Assembly (NCBI RefSeq): GCF_900188415.1
Contig: NZ_FZNV01000001.1
Coordinates: forward strand, 895,501-959,500
Reading direction: 5' to 3'
DNA: 64,000 nt
Source: Maribacter sedimenticola
Lineage (GTDB): Bacteria; Bacteroidota; Bacteroidia; Flavobacteriales; Flavobacteriaceae
Position 1 is the stretch's first letter, and the number at the start of each line of letters is the position of its first letter. Made by a program: the position numbers and the translations under genes. Shown here one piece after another: positions 42,833 through 51,992 of this stretch. The notes under the pieces are model-generated. The model was not told the origin of the DNA, did no database searches, and was given only the letters and a program-made list of their open reading frames with translations.

Positions 42833-45562
42833 TTAGGCCTTGGTTAAAAATTCATCTAAATTCATAATGGCATTTGCCACCACGGTCAATGCGGCAAGTT
42901 TTGGGTCCGGTTGTTCCTCAAGGCCCATAAAAACCGTGTTTTCACCAGCGGTTAAGGTAAATTCCTCCAATGCCTGGTCATAAAGTGCTTTCAATACCCG
43001 TAGGCGTTCCTCTTCTATAGGTGCACGTGTGGCTTTCTCATATGCTTTGGAAATACCGGTTTCCACGTTTTCATGCTGCATAGCTTGGGCAAAAGCATAA
43101 GCCGCCTCTACAAAAACGGGGTCGTTTAGGGTTACCAATGCCTGTAAAGGGGTATTGGTTACGGTTCTCCTAATGGTACACACCTCCCTACTACCGGCAT
43201 CAAAGGTGATAAAGGACGGATAGGGGCTGGTACGTTTTAGATAGGTATATACGGCACGCCTATATTTGTCCTCGCCCTTGCTTTCTACCCATGATTCGTT
43301 ACTGTAAACGGATTGCCATACGCCATCGGGCTGGGGTGGCATAACCCCGGGGCCGTACATTTTATCGCTCAATAATCCGGATACCGCCAATGCCTGGTCC
43401 CTGATCTGTTCCGCCGTAAGCCGTACCCTGGGTCCCCGGGCATAAAGGGTATTGTGCGGATCCTTTTGATATAAGGCCGGGGTGGCGATAGAACTTTGCC
43501 TGTAGGTGCCGGACAATACCATTTCCTTGATCATGGCCTTCATGCCCCAATCATGTTCATGCATAAACCGAAGCGCCAGCCAGTCTAATAACGCTGGGTG
43601 ACTTGGTGGGTCGCTCTGGGTACCCATGTCCTCTAGGGACGATACGATACCCCTTCCAAAAAGCTGATGCCAAACCCTGTTCACCGTGGTACGTGCCGTT
43701 AGCGGATTTTCGGTGCTTACCAACCATCTGGAAAGACCCAGCCTGTTCCTTGGCCATGCATCGTCAAAAGGATTGAGTATGTGTGGAGTGCCCGGTTCTA
43801 CGGTATCGGTCAACATTAACCAATTGCCACGTTCAAAAACTTGGGTGGTCCTGGCCATCTGTTCCTTATTCTCGATCATAATTGGCAACGTTGGCGTTTT
43901 CAAATTCAATACATTTAAAAACGCATTGCTTATTTTTTCATAACCCGGCTTGTTCTTTCCGGGAAGGTCCTTAATAAAGGCAAACCACGTAATATGACTG
44001 GTAGATACCTGTGGAGCAATGGAGTTGTTGTCCGCCTCAAAATATAGGTCCACCATGTGGTGTATGGGTTTAAATGGTATTTTTTCAATGGTATTGCCCT
44101 TGGTATTGCCCACTTTAAAGCGGGATAGGATCGCACCGTTGGCATCCTGTTCCCTAATGGTAATGGTGGTGCCTTCCATAAATCCCCTATAGTACAGGTA
44201 TACCGAAGAGGCTCCTTGTGTATCTATATTTTTCATAACACAGGAACCATCGTCCCAAAGGGCCAAATATTTGGTGTCGGCGAGTTCGCCGTTCACGAAA
44301 TCAGTGGCGTTATGGGCCAGGTATTTGGGTTCCATAAAGGTCAGGAAATCGGCATAGTTTCGGGCTTCTTCTTGAGAGCCATACGTTTGTACCCATTGTA
44401 CGACTTCCTCTTTTTGGCGCTTTTGCGCATCAGAATAGAAACGTATTGTGGGACTCTCATCTGGTGTGTCCTCATCCCTGGTATTATTGAAAAACGCCAT
44501 GGCCTTGTAGTACTCCTCATGTTTAAAGGGGTCATAGGTATGACTATGGCACTGAACACATTCCATGGTCGTGCTCTGCCAAACAGAAAATGTGGTATTG
44601 ACCCGGTCCAGAACGGAAGCTACCCTGAACTCTTCATCCTCGGTACCGCCTTCATCATTATTCATGGTATTTCTGTGAAACGCGGTTGCTATCAACTGAT
44701 CAACGGAGGGTTCCGGTAATAGATCGCCGGCCAATTGTTCCGTCGTAAACTGATCAAAGGGCATGTCATCGTTTAAGGCCTTGATGACCCAATCCCTGTA
44801 GCGCCACATGCTCCTTCCCTTATCTTTTTCATATCCCTTAGTATCCGCATAACGCGCCAAATCTAGCCACCAACTGGCCCATTTCTCCCCAAAACTTTGT
44901 TGCGCCAATAGTAGGTCCACCGCTTCTTCATACGTAGTCTTTCCAGATACAAATGCATTGAACAATGCATCTGAAGGAGGTAGGCCCGTAAGGTCAAGGG
45001 CCAATCGCCTAATCAATACATGGGGTTCGGCAGGTGGGTTGGGCACTAGGGTGTCATAGCTCATTTTGGCCAGAATAAACCGATCAATATCATTTTGTAG
45101 AAAATAGTTTTCACTAAATTTGACCATTGCAGCCTTTTCCGTCAAGGCAGGGACTTCCACTTTTTCCGGTAAGGTATATGCCCAATGTTCACCCCATTCC
45201 GCACCTTGTTCCACCCATTGGGTCAGTAGTTCAATTTCCTCCTTGGTCAACGGAGGTTTTTCGTAAGGCATGCGCAATTCCGGGTCGTTGGACTTTAATC
45301 GTTTTATGAATTCACTGCCACTGGCATCTCCCGGTATAATGGCAGGTTTTCCAGAGGCTGTGGCCGCAAAAGCATCTTCCTTAAAAAGTAGGCTAAAATC
45401 ACCGCTCCTTTTTACGCCACCATGGCAGGTAATGCACTTATTGTTTAAAATGGGTTTTATCTGGCTACTAAAATCTATTTTCTTTGAATTGCTATTGCAG
45501 GAAAATAGGAGAGGAGCCAGGGCCGTAAAGAGGTATTTAAATAGCTTTTGTCTTGAGCGCAT
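42833..45562 (-). CDS. PSCyt1-DUF1549-DUF1553 cytochrome protein
   Basis: 909 residues. Signal/lipoprotein start (LLFSCNSNSKK), a PSCyt1 domain with haem motif CITCHGG near residue 43 and RMPYEKPPLT, then DUF1549 (PSCyt2; RRLALDLTGLPPSDA near 180, WWLDLARYADTKGYEKD near 232) and a second CxxCH in MECVQCHSHTYDPF near 335. DUF1553 (PSD1) makes up the C-terminal third (NPLTARTTVNRVWHQLFGRG, LDWLALRFM, TNTPLQALVTLNDP). This architecture is typical of Planctomycetes and also found in marine Bacteroidota. First gene of the four-gene minus-strand set; its biochemical function is unproven. Confidence 0.92.
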   Translation of the reverse strand: MRSRQKLFKYLFTALAPLLFSCNSNSKKIDFSSQIKPILNNKCITCHGGVKRSGDFSLLFKEDAFAATASGKPAIIPGDASGSEFIKRLKSNDPELRMPYEKPPLTKEEIELLTQWVEQGAEWGEHWAYTLPEKVEVPALTEKAAMVKFSENYFLQNDIDRFILAKMSYDTLVPNPPAEPHVLIRRLALDLTGLPPSDALFNAFVSGKTTYEEAVDLLLAQQSFGEKWASWWLDLARYADTKGYEKDKGRSMWRYRDWVIKALNDDMPFDQFTTEQLAGDLLPEPSVDQLIATAFHRNTMNNDEGGTEDEEFRVASVLDRVNTTFSVWQSTTMECVQCHSHTYDPFKHEEYYKAMAFFNNTRDEDTPDESPTIRFYSDAQKRQKEEVVQWVQTYGSQEEARNYADFLTFMEPKYLAHNATDFVNGELADTKYLALWDDGSCVMKNIDTQGASSVYLYYRGFMEGTTITIREQDANGAILSRFKVGNTKGNTIEKIPFKPIHHMVDLYFEADNNSIAPQVSTSHITWFAFIKDLPGKNKPGYEKISNAFLNVLNLKTPTLPIMIENKEQMARTTQVFERGNWLMLTDTVEPGTPHILNPFDDAWPRNRLGLSRWLVSTENPLTARTTVNRVWHQLFGRGIVSSLEDMGTQSDPPSHPALLDWLALRFMHEHDWGMKAMIKEMVLSGTYRQSSIATPALYQKDPHNTLYARGPRVRLTAEQIRDQALAVSGLLSDKMYGPGVMPPQPDGVWQSVYSNESWVESKGEDKYRRAVYTYLKRTSPYPSFITFDAGSREVCTIRRTVTNTPLQALVTLNDPVFVEAAYAFAQAMQHENVETGISKAYEKATRAPIEEERLRVLKALYDQALEEFTLTAGENTVFMGLEEQPDPKLAALTVVANAIMNLDEFLTKA

Positions 45563-46001
45563 TGCTATTGGGAAAATTATTTAAAATATGGACGTAAAAT
45601 TACTTTTGACTGCGAATTAAATACGCAATCTTAATATTAAGAATTTTTAATTAATTGTAAGTGTGAATTATACAATTAATTAGATGGAAATGAAATTTTA
45701 ACAAATGAAAATAATTTCCTGTTGACCATTTACTATATGCTTAAGTTATTCATTTGCTACAATTATATTTTCCGTATTGAAATTATACGTTAAAACTTGC
45801 AGCTATTATTTTACAATGATTTAAGTGTGAATTAGTTACCGTTTGTCGAATTTTGGTAAAATCTACAACGTTATAGTGAATTTTATTGAAAAATTCATTT
45901 TTTAATACACATTTATAGTATATATTGTCAGGTACTTGTAAGTTTTATATTGTTAAATTTTTAACAAATAAATTCTATGTAATAAGAAAAATGAGTGTGC
46001 T
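45563..46001. other. 439-bp AT-rich intergenic region between divergent genes
   Basis: Very AT-rich, with no supported gene and no exact TAnnTTTG on either strand. It must carry promoters for the cytochrome set (-) and the response regulator (+). A four-codon ATG frame at 45991 ends on a TGA that overlaps the response regulator ATG at 46002, a possible translation-coupling mini-leader. Confidence 0.5.
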
Positions 46002-46418
46002 ATGAAAATTAAAACGGTTTGTATTATTGATGATGATCCTATTTGCGTGTATGGAACTAAAATTTTATTGAACCATAATAACTATTTTGGTTCGGATATT
46101 ATGGTATTTGAGGACGGTTATGAAGCTTTAATAAACCTTACGTCTCTCGCAGAAAAAGGGGAAAGCATGCCGGATGTCATTTTTTTGGATTTAAATATGC
46201 CGATTATGAACGGCTGGAATTTTTTGGATGAATTTGAAAAGTTATCCTTGGAAGTTAAACCTCAAATTTTCATTGTCAGTTCCTATATAGGCGCCGATGA
46301 AATTTTACGAAGTAAAAAATATAGTACCGTACGGGACTTTATTTCAAAACCTTTACTGGCCGATACATTGATTAAAATTTATAATAGTTTAAGTACCAAT
46401 TCCTCAATTGCCAGTTAG
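46002..46418 (+). CDS. Single-domain (CheY-like) response regulator
   Basis: 138 residues consisting of one receiver domain. The acidic pocket is IIDDDP near residues 7-11, the phospho-acceptor Asp lies in VIFLDLNMPIMNGW near 61, the switch Ser is in IVSSY near 92 and the invariant Lys is in ISKPL near 114. No DNA-binding output domain, so it passes phosphate or binds partners, as in phosphorelays common in flavobacteria. No kinase gene is adjacent. Confidence 0.92.
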   Translation: MKIKTVCIIDDDPICVYGTKILLNHNNYFGSDIMVFEDGYEALINLTSLAEKGESMPDVIFLDLNMPIMNGWNFLDEFEKLSLEVKPQIFIVSSYIGADEILRSKKYSTVRDFISKPLLADTLIKIYNSLSTNSSIAS

Positions 46419-46430
46419 CAGTTATATTAG

Positions 46431-46521
46431 GCGTAGGTGCGCGTAGTAGCGCTGGCGTGAGACTCCCGTAGGCATAACGAAAAAAACCACCCTGAAGGTG
46501 GTTTTCTTTGTGGAGCCGGAG
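46431..46521. repeat. 91-bp direct repeat, copy 1 (duplicate of the tmRNA 3' tail and terminator)
   Basis: Identical over 91 bases to 46562-46652. On the minus strand it contains the last 11 bases of the tmRNA (ctccggctcca), the terminator hairpin and about 50 bases beyond it. Here the tmRNA tail is not attached to a tmRNA; the next 40 bases are unique. Confidence 0.9.
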
Positions 46522-46538
46522 ACGACCGCAGCGTCTAG

Positions 46539-46560
46539 AAAAGGTCTTGTAGACCTTTTT
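46539..46560. terminator. Bidirectional hairpin in the spacer between the two repeats
   Basis: Arms aaaaggtct and agacctttt, loop tgt, flanked by A and T runs. It lies between the two 91-bp repeats and could stop the response regulator transcript. Confidence 0.6.
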
Positions 46561-46561
46561 A

Positions 46562-46652
46562 GCGTAGGTGCGCGTAGTAGCGCTGGCGTGAGACTCCCGT
46601 AGGCATAACGAAAAAAACCACCCTGAAGGTGGTTTTCTTTGTGGAGCCGGAG
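46562..46652. repeat. 91-bp direct repeat, copy 2 (true tmRNA 3' end and terminator)
   Basis: Identical to 46431-46521. Its last 11 bases are the 3' acceptor strand of the tmRNA; divergence starts immediately inside the tmRNA (acgacc in copy 1, ggagtc in copy 2). Confidence 0.9.
46611..46636 (-). terminator. Rho-independent terminator of ssrA
   Basis: On the minus strand, arms aaaaccacc and ggtggtttt enclose a 5-base loop and are followed by a T-run, 6 bases after the tmRNA 3' end. The same hairpin is repeated at 46480-46505. Confidence 0.85.
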
Positions 46653-47038
46653 GGAGTCGAACCCTCGTCCAAACAAGTAATCGCAATGCTTTCTACATAC
46701 TTAGTTTCTGATTGATTTTCGACATGTACCTGACCAGAAACCGCCTAATACATGCTTATCTTCTTAAGATTTTGGTGATACCGCCAAAGCGAGCAGGTAT
46801 CCTTGTGTTGACTTTTCTGGTGCTCCTATAAGAACCGCCGTCAACAAGGGCTGTTCAGGAACATCTCGCTTCCCTACCTTGTAGGGACGAGGCCAATCTT
46901 ACTATAATTCAGATTAAGCGGCAAGAGCGTAATTATTTTCGCCAATTAAAAGTGTGAAAAATGAGATTAACGAGCTGTTTCCCAGCGCTCGGTATGCTTA
47001 CATTCCAACTAGTCTCGCTGTCAAAACCGGTCGGCCCC
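46642..47038 (-). ncRNA. ssrA: Transfer-messenger RNA (tmRNA)
   Basis: The minus strand starts GGGGCCGACCGG and ends GGCTCCA; the first seven bases pair with the last seven before the discriminator A (one G-U), forming the acceptor stem. The T-arm reads GGACGAGGGTTCGACTCCCTCC. The tag frame at 46943-46917 encodes GENNYALAA and is followed by TAA (46914-46916). With SmpB it frees ribosomes stalled on broken mRNA and tags the product for proteolysis. CCA is not encoded. The length of 397 nt is normal. A terminator follows immediately. Confidence 0.97.
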
Positions 47039-47319
47039 AATATGTTAATGAACTTTTTTGCACCAGTGCCGGGGCGTTTCCCTTTTTTCAAAAGGGTCGG
47101 GCTTTCGACAGTACACGGTACTTGCCTCTATCCCTAACGCACACCGTCCTAGATCCATAGTCCTTGACATTTCATCCCTCTACAACAAAAAGCTGATGAA
47201 GGATTTCCTGCGGGCAGCAAAGCTAACAAAAGTTTACGAACCCCTATAATTTTTATAGCCACATAAGAACATATGTATCTAATTGCATAATTTAGTGCAA
47301 TATTTATACCAAACCCCAT

Positions 47320-48525
47320 ATGAAGTTCGGAATCATAAGAGAACGTAAAAATCCGCCGGATAAACGCGTGGTACTGTCCCCAGAAGCATGTCAAAAAGTC
47401 CTGAATAAATTTCCACAGGCCCAAATTTTGGTAGAACCTTCTCCCATACGTGCCTATCCAGATGAAGCATACAAGAAAGTAGGTTTAGCCGTAACGGATA
47501 ACATGCAGGAATGTGATGTACTCTTGGGTGTAAAGGAAGTGCCTATGGCCGCCCTAATTCCTGAAAAAAAGTATTTCTTCTTTTCCCATACCATTAAAAA
47601 GCAGCCCTATAACAGAAAACTGTTACGGGCCCTTTTGGAGAAAAATATAGAAATGTATGACCATGAGGTCATTACCAATACACAGGAGCAACGGGTGGTT
47701 GCATTTGGCAGATATGCCGGTATCGTAGGGGCGTATAACGGATTTAGGGCCTACGGACTAAAATATGGGGCGTTTAAATTACCGAAGGCCAATGACCTGG
47801 AAGACCAAGCCGCATTAATAGCGGAGCTCAAAAAAATACAGCTGCCCAATATCAAGGTATTGTTGACGGGTAGGGGAAGAGTAGGTAATGGTGCCCGTGA
47901 AATGTTGGACGGTATGGGTATGCGCAGGGTGAATGTTACGGAATATTTGGACAATGATTTTAATGAACCCGTATATTGCCAAATAGATGCGGGGGAATAT
48001 AATAAACGAAAGGATGGCGTACGGGGCAATAAGGCCAACTTCTTTGCCCATCCAGAAGAATATAAATCCAATTTTTTTCGTTTTGCCAAGGTGACCGATT
48101 TTTATATTGCCGGTCATTTCTACGGACAGGGAGCCCCTTATTTATTTACTAGGGAAGATGCCAAACACCCTGATTTTAAAATCAAGGTCGTGGCAGATGT
48201 AAGTTGTGATATTGATGGCCCCGTGGCAACCACTATTAGACCTTCTACGATTGCAGAACCCATTTATGGGTATGACCCGATATCTGAATCCGAGGTGGAT
48301 TTTAAAAATCAAGAGGCCATTGCAGTGATGGCAGTTGATAATTTACCCTGTGAACTTCCGCGAGATGCCAGCAAAGGGTTTGGTGAGGCCTTTATTAAAA
48401 ATGTCATCCCGGCTTTCTTTAATGGTGACAAAGATGGGGTATTGCAACGGGCACGCATGACGCAGAACGGTAAACTTACGGAGCGTTATGCCTATTTACA
48501 GGACTACGTGGACGGTAAGGAATAG
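47320..48525 (+). CDS. AlaDH/PNT-type NAD(P)-dependent dehydrogenase (saccharopine dehydrogenase-like)
   Basis: 401 residues. The N-terminal MKFGIIRERKNPPDKRVVLSP is the AlaDH/PNT N-terminal signature, with VKEVPMAALIPEKKYFFFSH near 75-95. The Rossmann part has LLTGRGRVGNGAREML near 188, fitting the dinucleotide loop, and VVADVSCDIDGPVATTIRP near 292. Candidates are alanine dehydrogenase or the lysine-forming saccharopine dehydrogenase; the sequence is closer in feel to the latter group, but this cannot be settled by eye. It is transcribed alone and converges on the PHP gene with only an 8-base gap between the two stops. The 281-base gap to ssrA holds no clear gene. Confidence 0.8.
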   Translation: MKFGIIRERKNPPDKRVVLSPEACQKVLNKFPQAQILVEPSPIRAYPDEAYKKVGLAVTDNMQECDVLLGVKEVPMAALIPEKKYFFFSHTIKKQPYNRKLLRALLEKNIEMYDHEVITNTQEQRVVAFGRYAGIVGAYNGFRAYGLKYGAFKLPKANDLEDQAALIAELKKIQLPNIKVLLTGRGRVGNGAREMLDGMGMRRVNVTEYLDNDFNEPVYCQIDAGEYNKRKDGVRGNKANFFAHPEEYKSNFFRFAKVTDFYIAGHFYGQGAPYLFTREDAKHPDFKIKVVADVSCDIDGPVATTIRPSTIAEPIYGYDPISESEVDFKNQEAIAVMAVDNLPCELPRDASKGFGEAFIKNVIPAFFNGDKDGVLQRARMTQNGKLTERYAYLQDYVDGKE

Positions 48526-48533
48526 AATTCTGG

Positions 48534-49649
48534 CTATTCCGGGATGATCTCCCAAGAGATAATTGGTGATGTTCTGGGAGCTACAAAAGTGCCTATTGCT
48601 TTTAAGGACAAGGTTAGTCTAGGTAGTCTTTGTAACGTTTTTACCTGTAAGGTGAACGTGCCAAAAGCGGGAATTTCAAATACCGGAGAACTGCTATAGA
48701 AAGTAAAGTCCATTGCATTTTCAAATAAAAGGGAACTACTGGTGGTATTTTTCAATACAATCTGTACGATTTCCGTGTCTTCATGATAGATGGCCTCTTT
48801 CACCTTGATACTTGCTTTTAAAAGCGGAGCCAAAAATTCTTCCTTACCCACCATTAGTCCGTTATATACAGCAACGGTTCTTCCTGCAAATAGGGCTTCT
48901 TGCATACTGGACAAACTTTTCTCCTTTGCAAAAACCAAGGTAATGGGCCTATGGTTGCCTTTTTCGGTATAGTCCCAATCTATAAGTCCGTGTATGTCAC
49001 TGGTACCCATAATGGTTAAATTATGTTCAAGTGCAAGTGCCAATGATTCTTGGGCGTAGTCCACGGCATTAATAACCTCTATACCATGAAGTTCACCTTT
49101 TTTAATGCGTTCTTTTTGAAAATCGCTCAAAATCGGATTTCCCTGTGGGGATTGGTTGTGCCAAGCAGGGTGGTTCCAAAACACAAAGGCATCCTGTTTT
49201 TTGGCTTCCTTGAAGGCATCTTCGGCTTTCTCCTTTAAAATTGGATTTGCATCGGTAATGAACACGGCATTGTTATGCCCCATGGGTGCGCTGCGGGTTA
49301 TTTCCGAGCCGTGAACGATAATAAGATCATGTTCCTTGGCTTCTTCTATCGCAATATTGTAAGACCTGTTTCTATCAGGATGCGGAATATCTGTTGAATG
49401 TGGTTGGTATTCCAAGTGTTCCGTTAAAGAAATTGCATCTAGATTATCCCTAAGTGCTTCCATAACCCTAATATTGGGCCAGACATAACCATCGGAAAAT
49501 ACGGTATGGATGTGTAAATCGGTTTTTAAGCTTTTATAACCCGGTATATCCGGAAAGGAAAGGGGGCGCAAGCTTTGGTGGGTATGTTCTTGTGCAGAAA
49601 TGAACAGTGAGGAACAAAGGATAAAGAGTAAGGTCTGGTACGTTTTCAT
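48534..49649 (-). CDS. Exported PHP-domain phosphoesterase
   Basis: 371 residues with a signal peptide ending ISAQ. PHP metal-binding motifs: KTDLHIHTVFSDG near 42, SLTEHLEY near 74, HGSEITRSAPMGHNNA near 112, FVFWNHPAWHN near 155 and GTSDIHGLID near 214. The C-terminal ~110 residues form a beta-rich domain. It resembles the Sb-PDE-type organophosphate phosphodiesterases within the PHP superfamily. It probably hydrolyses phosphodiesters or phosphotriesters in the periplasm using a trinuclear metal centre. It has its own consensus promoter (49666-49673). Confidence 0.82.
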   Translation of the reverse strand: MKTYQTLLFILCSSLFISAQEHTHQSLRPLSFPDIPGYKSLKTDLHIHTVFSDGYVWPNIRVMEALRDNLDAISLTEHLEYQPHSTDIPHPDRNRSYNIAIEEAKEHDLIIVHGSEITRSAPMGHNNAVFITDANPILKEKAEDAFKEAKKQDAFVFWNHPAWHNQSPQGNPILSDFQKERIKKGELHGIEVINAVDYAQESLALALEHNLTIMGTSDIHGLIDWDYTEKGNHRPITLVFAKEKSLSSMQEALFAGRTVAVYNGLMVGKEEFLAPLLKASIKVKEAIYHEDTEIVQIVLKNTTSSSLLFENAMDFTFYSSSPVFEIPAFGTFTLQVKTLQRLPRLTLSLKAIGTFVAPRTSPIISWEIIPE

Positions 49650-49665
49650 ACGTTGGTTGTTTTGT

Positions 49666-49673
49666 CAAATGTA
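49666..49673 (-). promoter_or_regulatory. -7 promoter element (TACATTTG) of the PHP gene
   Basis: An exact minus-strand TAnnTTTG ending 17 bases before the ATG, giving a leader of about 10 bases. Confidence 0.5.
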
Positions 49674-49727
49674 TGAAAATCAAGAATTTCAATCTTTTAA
49701 AAATGGGTGCAGAAGTTTAAATAATGG

Positions 49728-50633
49728 TTAATTAATCAATGAAACCCCTATCCCAAAAGTGGTCTGTCTATGATTGTAGTCGATCAACGTTTCCCCGTAC
49801 CCATCAAAAACCTGAAGATGTCCGTTAAAATTTTCGAATATGGGGAACGACCAGGTGAATTGTAAACTGCCCCTACTTTTATTGCCAATATTCAAGGAAT
49901 GTCTGGCAATTGCCCTAAAACGCTGTCTACCCAGGTCATAAACAATATTGGCCTCACCACGGCCCATAAAATCGGAAATATTCTCGTTATCATCGATCTT
50001 GCTCCCTAACCGTATCCAAGGTTTTAACATTACTTGCCAATTATGGTGTTCAAAGGCGGCATGAAAAGCGATGCGGTTCCAGCTTCTGGAGATAGGGTCT
50101 GACTGTCCATTGGATTCGTGGATGATGGATGCACCGATCATTTTAGCGTCAAACCCAAGAAATTTAAAGGATACCGGAAAATTGGCGATCAATTCCGGCT
50201 GATAGTTCAACTCCCTGAACGGCCTTGAGCGTTCCGTATTATATATTTGCCAATAGGCGGTCTGCGAATAGCCCATCCATAGGTCCATACGACCATCAAA
50301 CATTTTATGAAAAATCTTGGTTTTTAAACTTACCTGAAACTTAGATTCCGATGTGTTTAGGCTTACAGGGGCGTCTAACGTTTTGGTGGAGTTTTCCGCT
50401 ACCGGATACCTATTGGTGTCCGTAGAATATTTTACGGCAGTTAAATAAATTGGTTTGTAAGACGTAATGATGAATGTGCCACGGTGGTGCTCATCGTCCA
50501 ATTCCCAAAGTTCGCTTAAACTTTTACTGTTGTTGAAATACCATTTTATATCATCATTGTCTTGGGAAAAAGAACGGTAAGGGGTTATAAATGTGAGGAT
50601 TATAATTATAATAAAGGGTACTTTATTTGACAT
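49728..50633 (-). CDS. Outer membrane phospholipase A1 (PldA/OMPLA family)
   Basis: 301 residues with a signal peptide ending SFSQ. The OMPLA catalytic motif appears as IIHESNGQSDPISRSWNR near 163-180 (active-site His-Ser with the downstream Asn/Arg). The protein shows the alternating pattern of a 12-strand barrel (MDLWMGYSQTAYWQIY, RELNYQPELIANF). In enterobacteria this dimeric, calcium-dependent enzyme removes mislocalised phospholipids from the outer leaflet. It diverges from the 50721 gene and is downstream of nothing on its strand. Confidence 0.92.
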   Translation of the reverse strand: MSNKVPFIIIIILTFITPYRSFSQDNDDIKWYFNNSKSLSELWELDDEHHRGTFIITSYKPIYLTAVKYSTDTNRYPVAENSTKTLDAPVSLNTSESKFQVSLKTKIFHKMFDGRMDLWMGYSQTAYWQIYNTERSRPFRELNYQPELIANFPVSFKFLGFDAKMIGASIIHESNGQSDPISRSWNRIAFHAAFEHHNWQVMLKPWIRLGSKIDDNENISDFMGRGEANIVYDLGRQRFRAIARHSLNIGNKSRGSLQFTWSFPIFENFNGHLQVFDGYGETLIDYNHRQTTFGIGVSLIN

Positions 50634-50660
50634 TCTTAAAGTTTAAAAACGGTAAAATTA

Positions 50661-50668
50661 TATATTTG
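50661..50668 (+). promoter_or_regulatory. -7 promoter element (TATATTTG) of the DUF1801 gene
   Basis: An exact TAnnTTTG match 53 bases before the ATG at 50721, in the 87-bp gap between divergent genes. No clear -33 element. Confidence 0.5.
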
Positions 50669-50720
50669 AGACTTAAATCATCTATGTAAAGATGTTATTA
50701 TGAACTTCTTAACGTAATCT

Positions 50721-51101
50721 ATGAATCCGGCAGAGCTTTATATTTTTAACCAACCAGAACCATACAGGGGTATATTAATGCATTTGCAAATGAAGATCGA
50801 GCAGACCTTGCCCAATGTTGAATTAAAGTATAAATGGAATATTCCCTGTTTTTATATCGGGAAATCGCCTATCTGTTATTTGAACGCGTCCCATAAACAT
50901 AAATTTGTGGATATTGCTTTTTGGAATTCTGCACACCTTACCAAACATTTGAACGTACTAGTTTCCGAAAAGCGAAAAGTAGTACGTTCATTGCGTTATA
51001 GCTCTTTGGAGGAGATTGATGACAATATCTTGACCGATGTACTCCAAGACGCGTATTCCGTACGTAAAAACGGTTTTTATAAACGTGCTGATTTGGATTA
51101 A
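50721..51101 (+). CDS. DUF1801 domain protein
   Basis: 126 residues. The pattern PEPYRGILMHLQMKIEQTLPNVELKYKWNIPCF-type start followed by ICYLNASHKHKFVDIAF matches the small DUF1801/YdhG-like fold. Family members are cytoplasmic and of unknown function, some linked to iron. Its stop codon overlaps the stop codon of kdsA on the other strand (51098-51101), so the two transcripts converge and overlap. Confidence 0.8.
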   Translation: MNPAELYIFNQPEPYRGILMHLQMKIEQTLPNVELKYKWNIPCFYIGKSPICYLNASHKHKFVDIAFWNSAHLTKHLNVLVSEKRKVVRSLRYSSLEEIDDNILTDVLQDAYSVRKNGFYKRADLD

Positions 51102-51916
51102 AATTGGTTGACTACCCCTTTCAAAGCCACTAAATCTGTCAATAGTTTTTTCATTAAGGCTAGATCCAACATATTGGCACCATCACTTTTGGCATTGGCA
51201 CAATCAAAATGTGTTTCTATAAAAAGTCCGTCTACACCTGCTGCAATACCGGCTCTGGCCATAGTACCTATTAACGCAGGCCTGCCGCCCGTAACCCCGG
51301 AAGATTGATTGGGCTGTTGTAAGGAATGCGTTACATCCAATACTACAGGAGCAAATTGCTTCATGGTGGGTACGCCCCTAAAATCCACGATCATATCTTG
51401 ATAGCCGAACATGGTGCCCCGATCGGTAATGATCGCTTGTTCGTTACCGGTCTCCGTAACCTTGTTTACGGCATGTTTCATACTTTCCGGACTCATAAAT
51501 TGCCCTTTTTTAATGTTCACCGTTTTTCCTGTTTCAGCTGCAGCAACTACAAGGTCGGTTTGGCGTGCCAAAAATGCCGGTATTTGTAGAACATCTACAT
51601 ATTCCGCAGCCATGGCGGCATCCTGTTCCGTATGTATATCGGTCACCGTAGGTACCTCAAAGGTTTCGGATACCTTACGTAAAATTTTTAAAGCTTTTTC
51701 ATCACCTATTCCCGTAAACGAATCCAATCTACTACGGTTGGCTTTTTTAAAACTGCCCTTAAAGATATAAGGAATCTGGAGGGTATTGGTTAGGGTTACC
51801 ATATGTTCCGCAATACGCATTGCCATTTCTTCGCCCTCAATGGCACAAGGGCCGGCAAGAAGAAAGAAATTTTGACTATCCGTATACTTTATTTGGGGAA
51901 TCTTGTTCAAGTCCAT
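51098..51916 (-). CDS. kdsA: 3-deoxy-8-phosphooctulonate synthase (KDO-8-P synthase)
   Basis: 272 residues, normal length. Family signatures: FFLLAGPCAIEGEEMA at the N-terminus, FKGSFKKANRSRLDSFTG near 54, KKGQFMSPESMKHAVNK near 133, VVLDVTHSLQQP near 193 and DGLFIETHFDCANAKSDGANML near 228. Condenses PEP with arabinose-5-phosphate to give KDO-8-phosphate for the LPS inner core, in the cytoplasm. The Asn in the KANRSS-equivalent region suggests the metal-independent type, but this is a guess. Transcribed alone, converging on the DUF1801 gene. Confidence 0.97.
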   Translation of the reverse strand: MDLNKIPQIKYTDSQNFFLLAGPCAIEGEEMAMRIAEHMVTLTNTLQIPYIFKGSFKKANRSRLDSFTGIGDEKALKILRKVSETFEVPTVTDIHTEQDAAMAAEYVDVLQIPAFLARQTDLVVAAAETGKTVNIKKGQFMSPESMKHAVNKVTETGNEQAIITDRGTMFGYQDMIVDFRGVPTMKQFAPVVLDVTHSLQQPNQSSGVTGGRPALIGTMARAGIAAGVDGLFIETHFDCANAKSDGANMLDLALMKKLLTDLVALKGVVNQF

Positions 51917-51992
51917 ATCATAAATTTTATATAAAGATAGTACTAATCCATATCATAGTTTTTAGATTTAAAGACAACTTAAATCCTGGGAC

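Noticed and set aside
46431..46652. Repeats as a CRISPR array
   Set aside because: Only two copies, 91 bp long, and they contain a terminator and the tmRNA end.
46372..46686. Minus-strand ORFs of 104 and 84 residues over the tmRNA tail region
   Set aside because: Their sequence is read from the duplicated terminator/tmRNA tail (the same peptide appears twice in them) and is a known kind of spurious ORF next to RNA genes.
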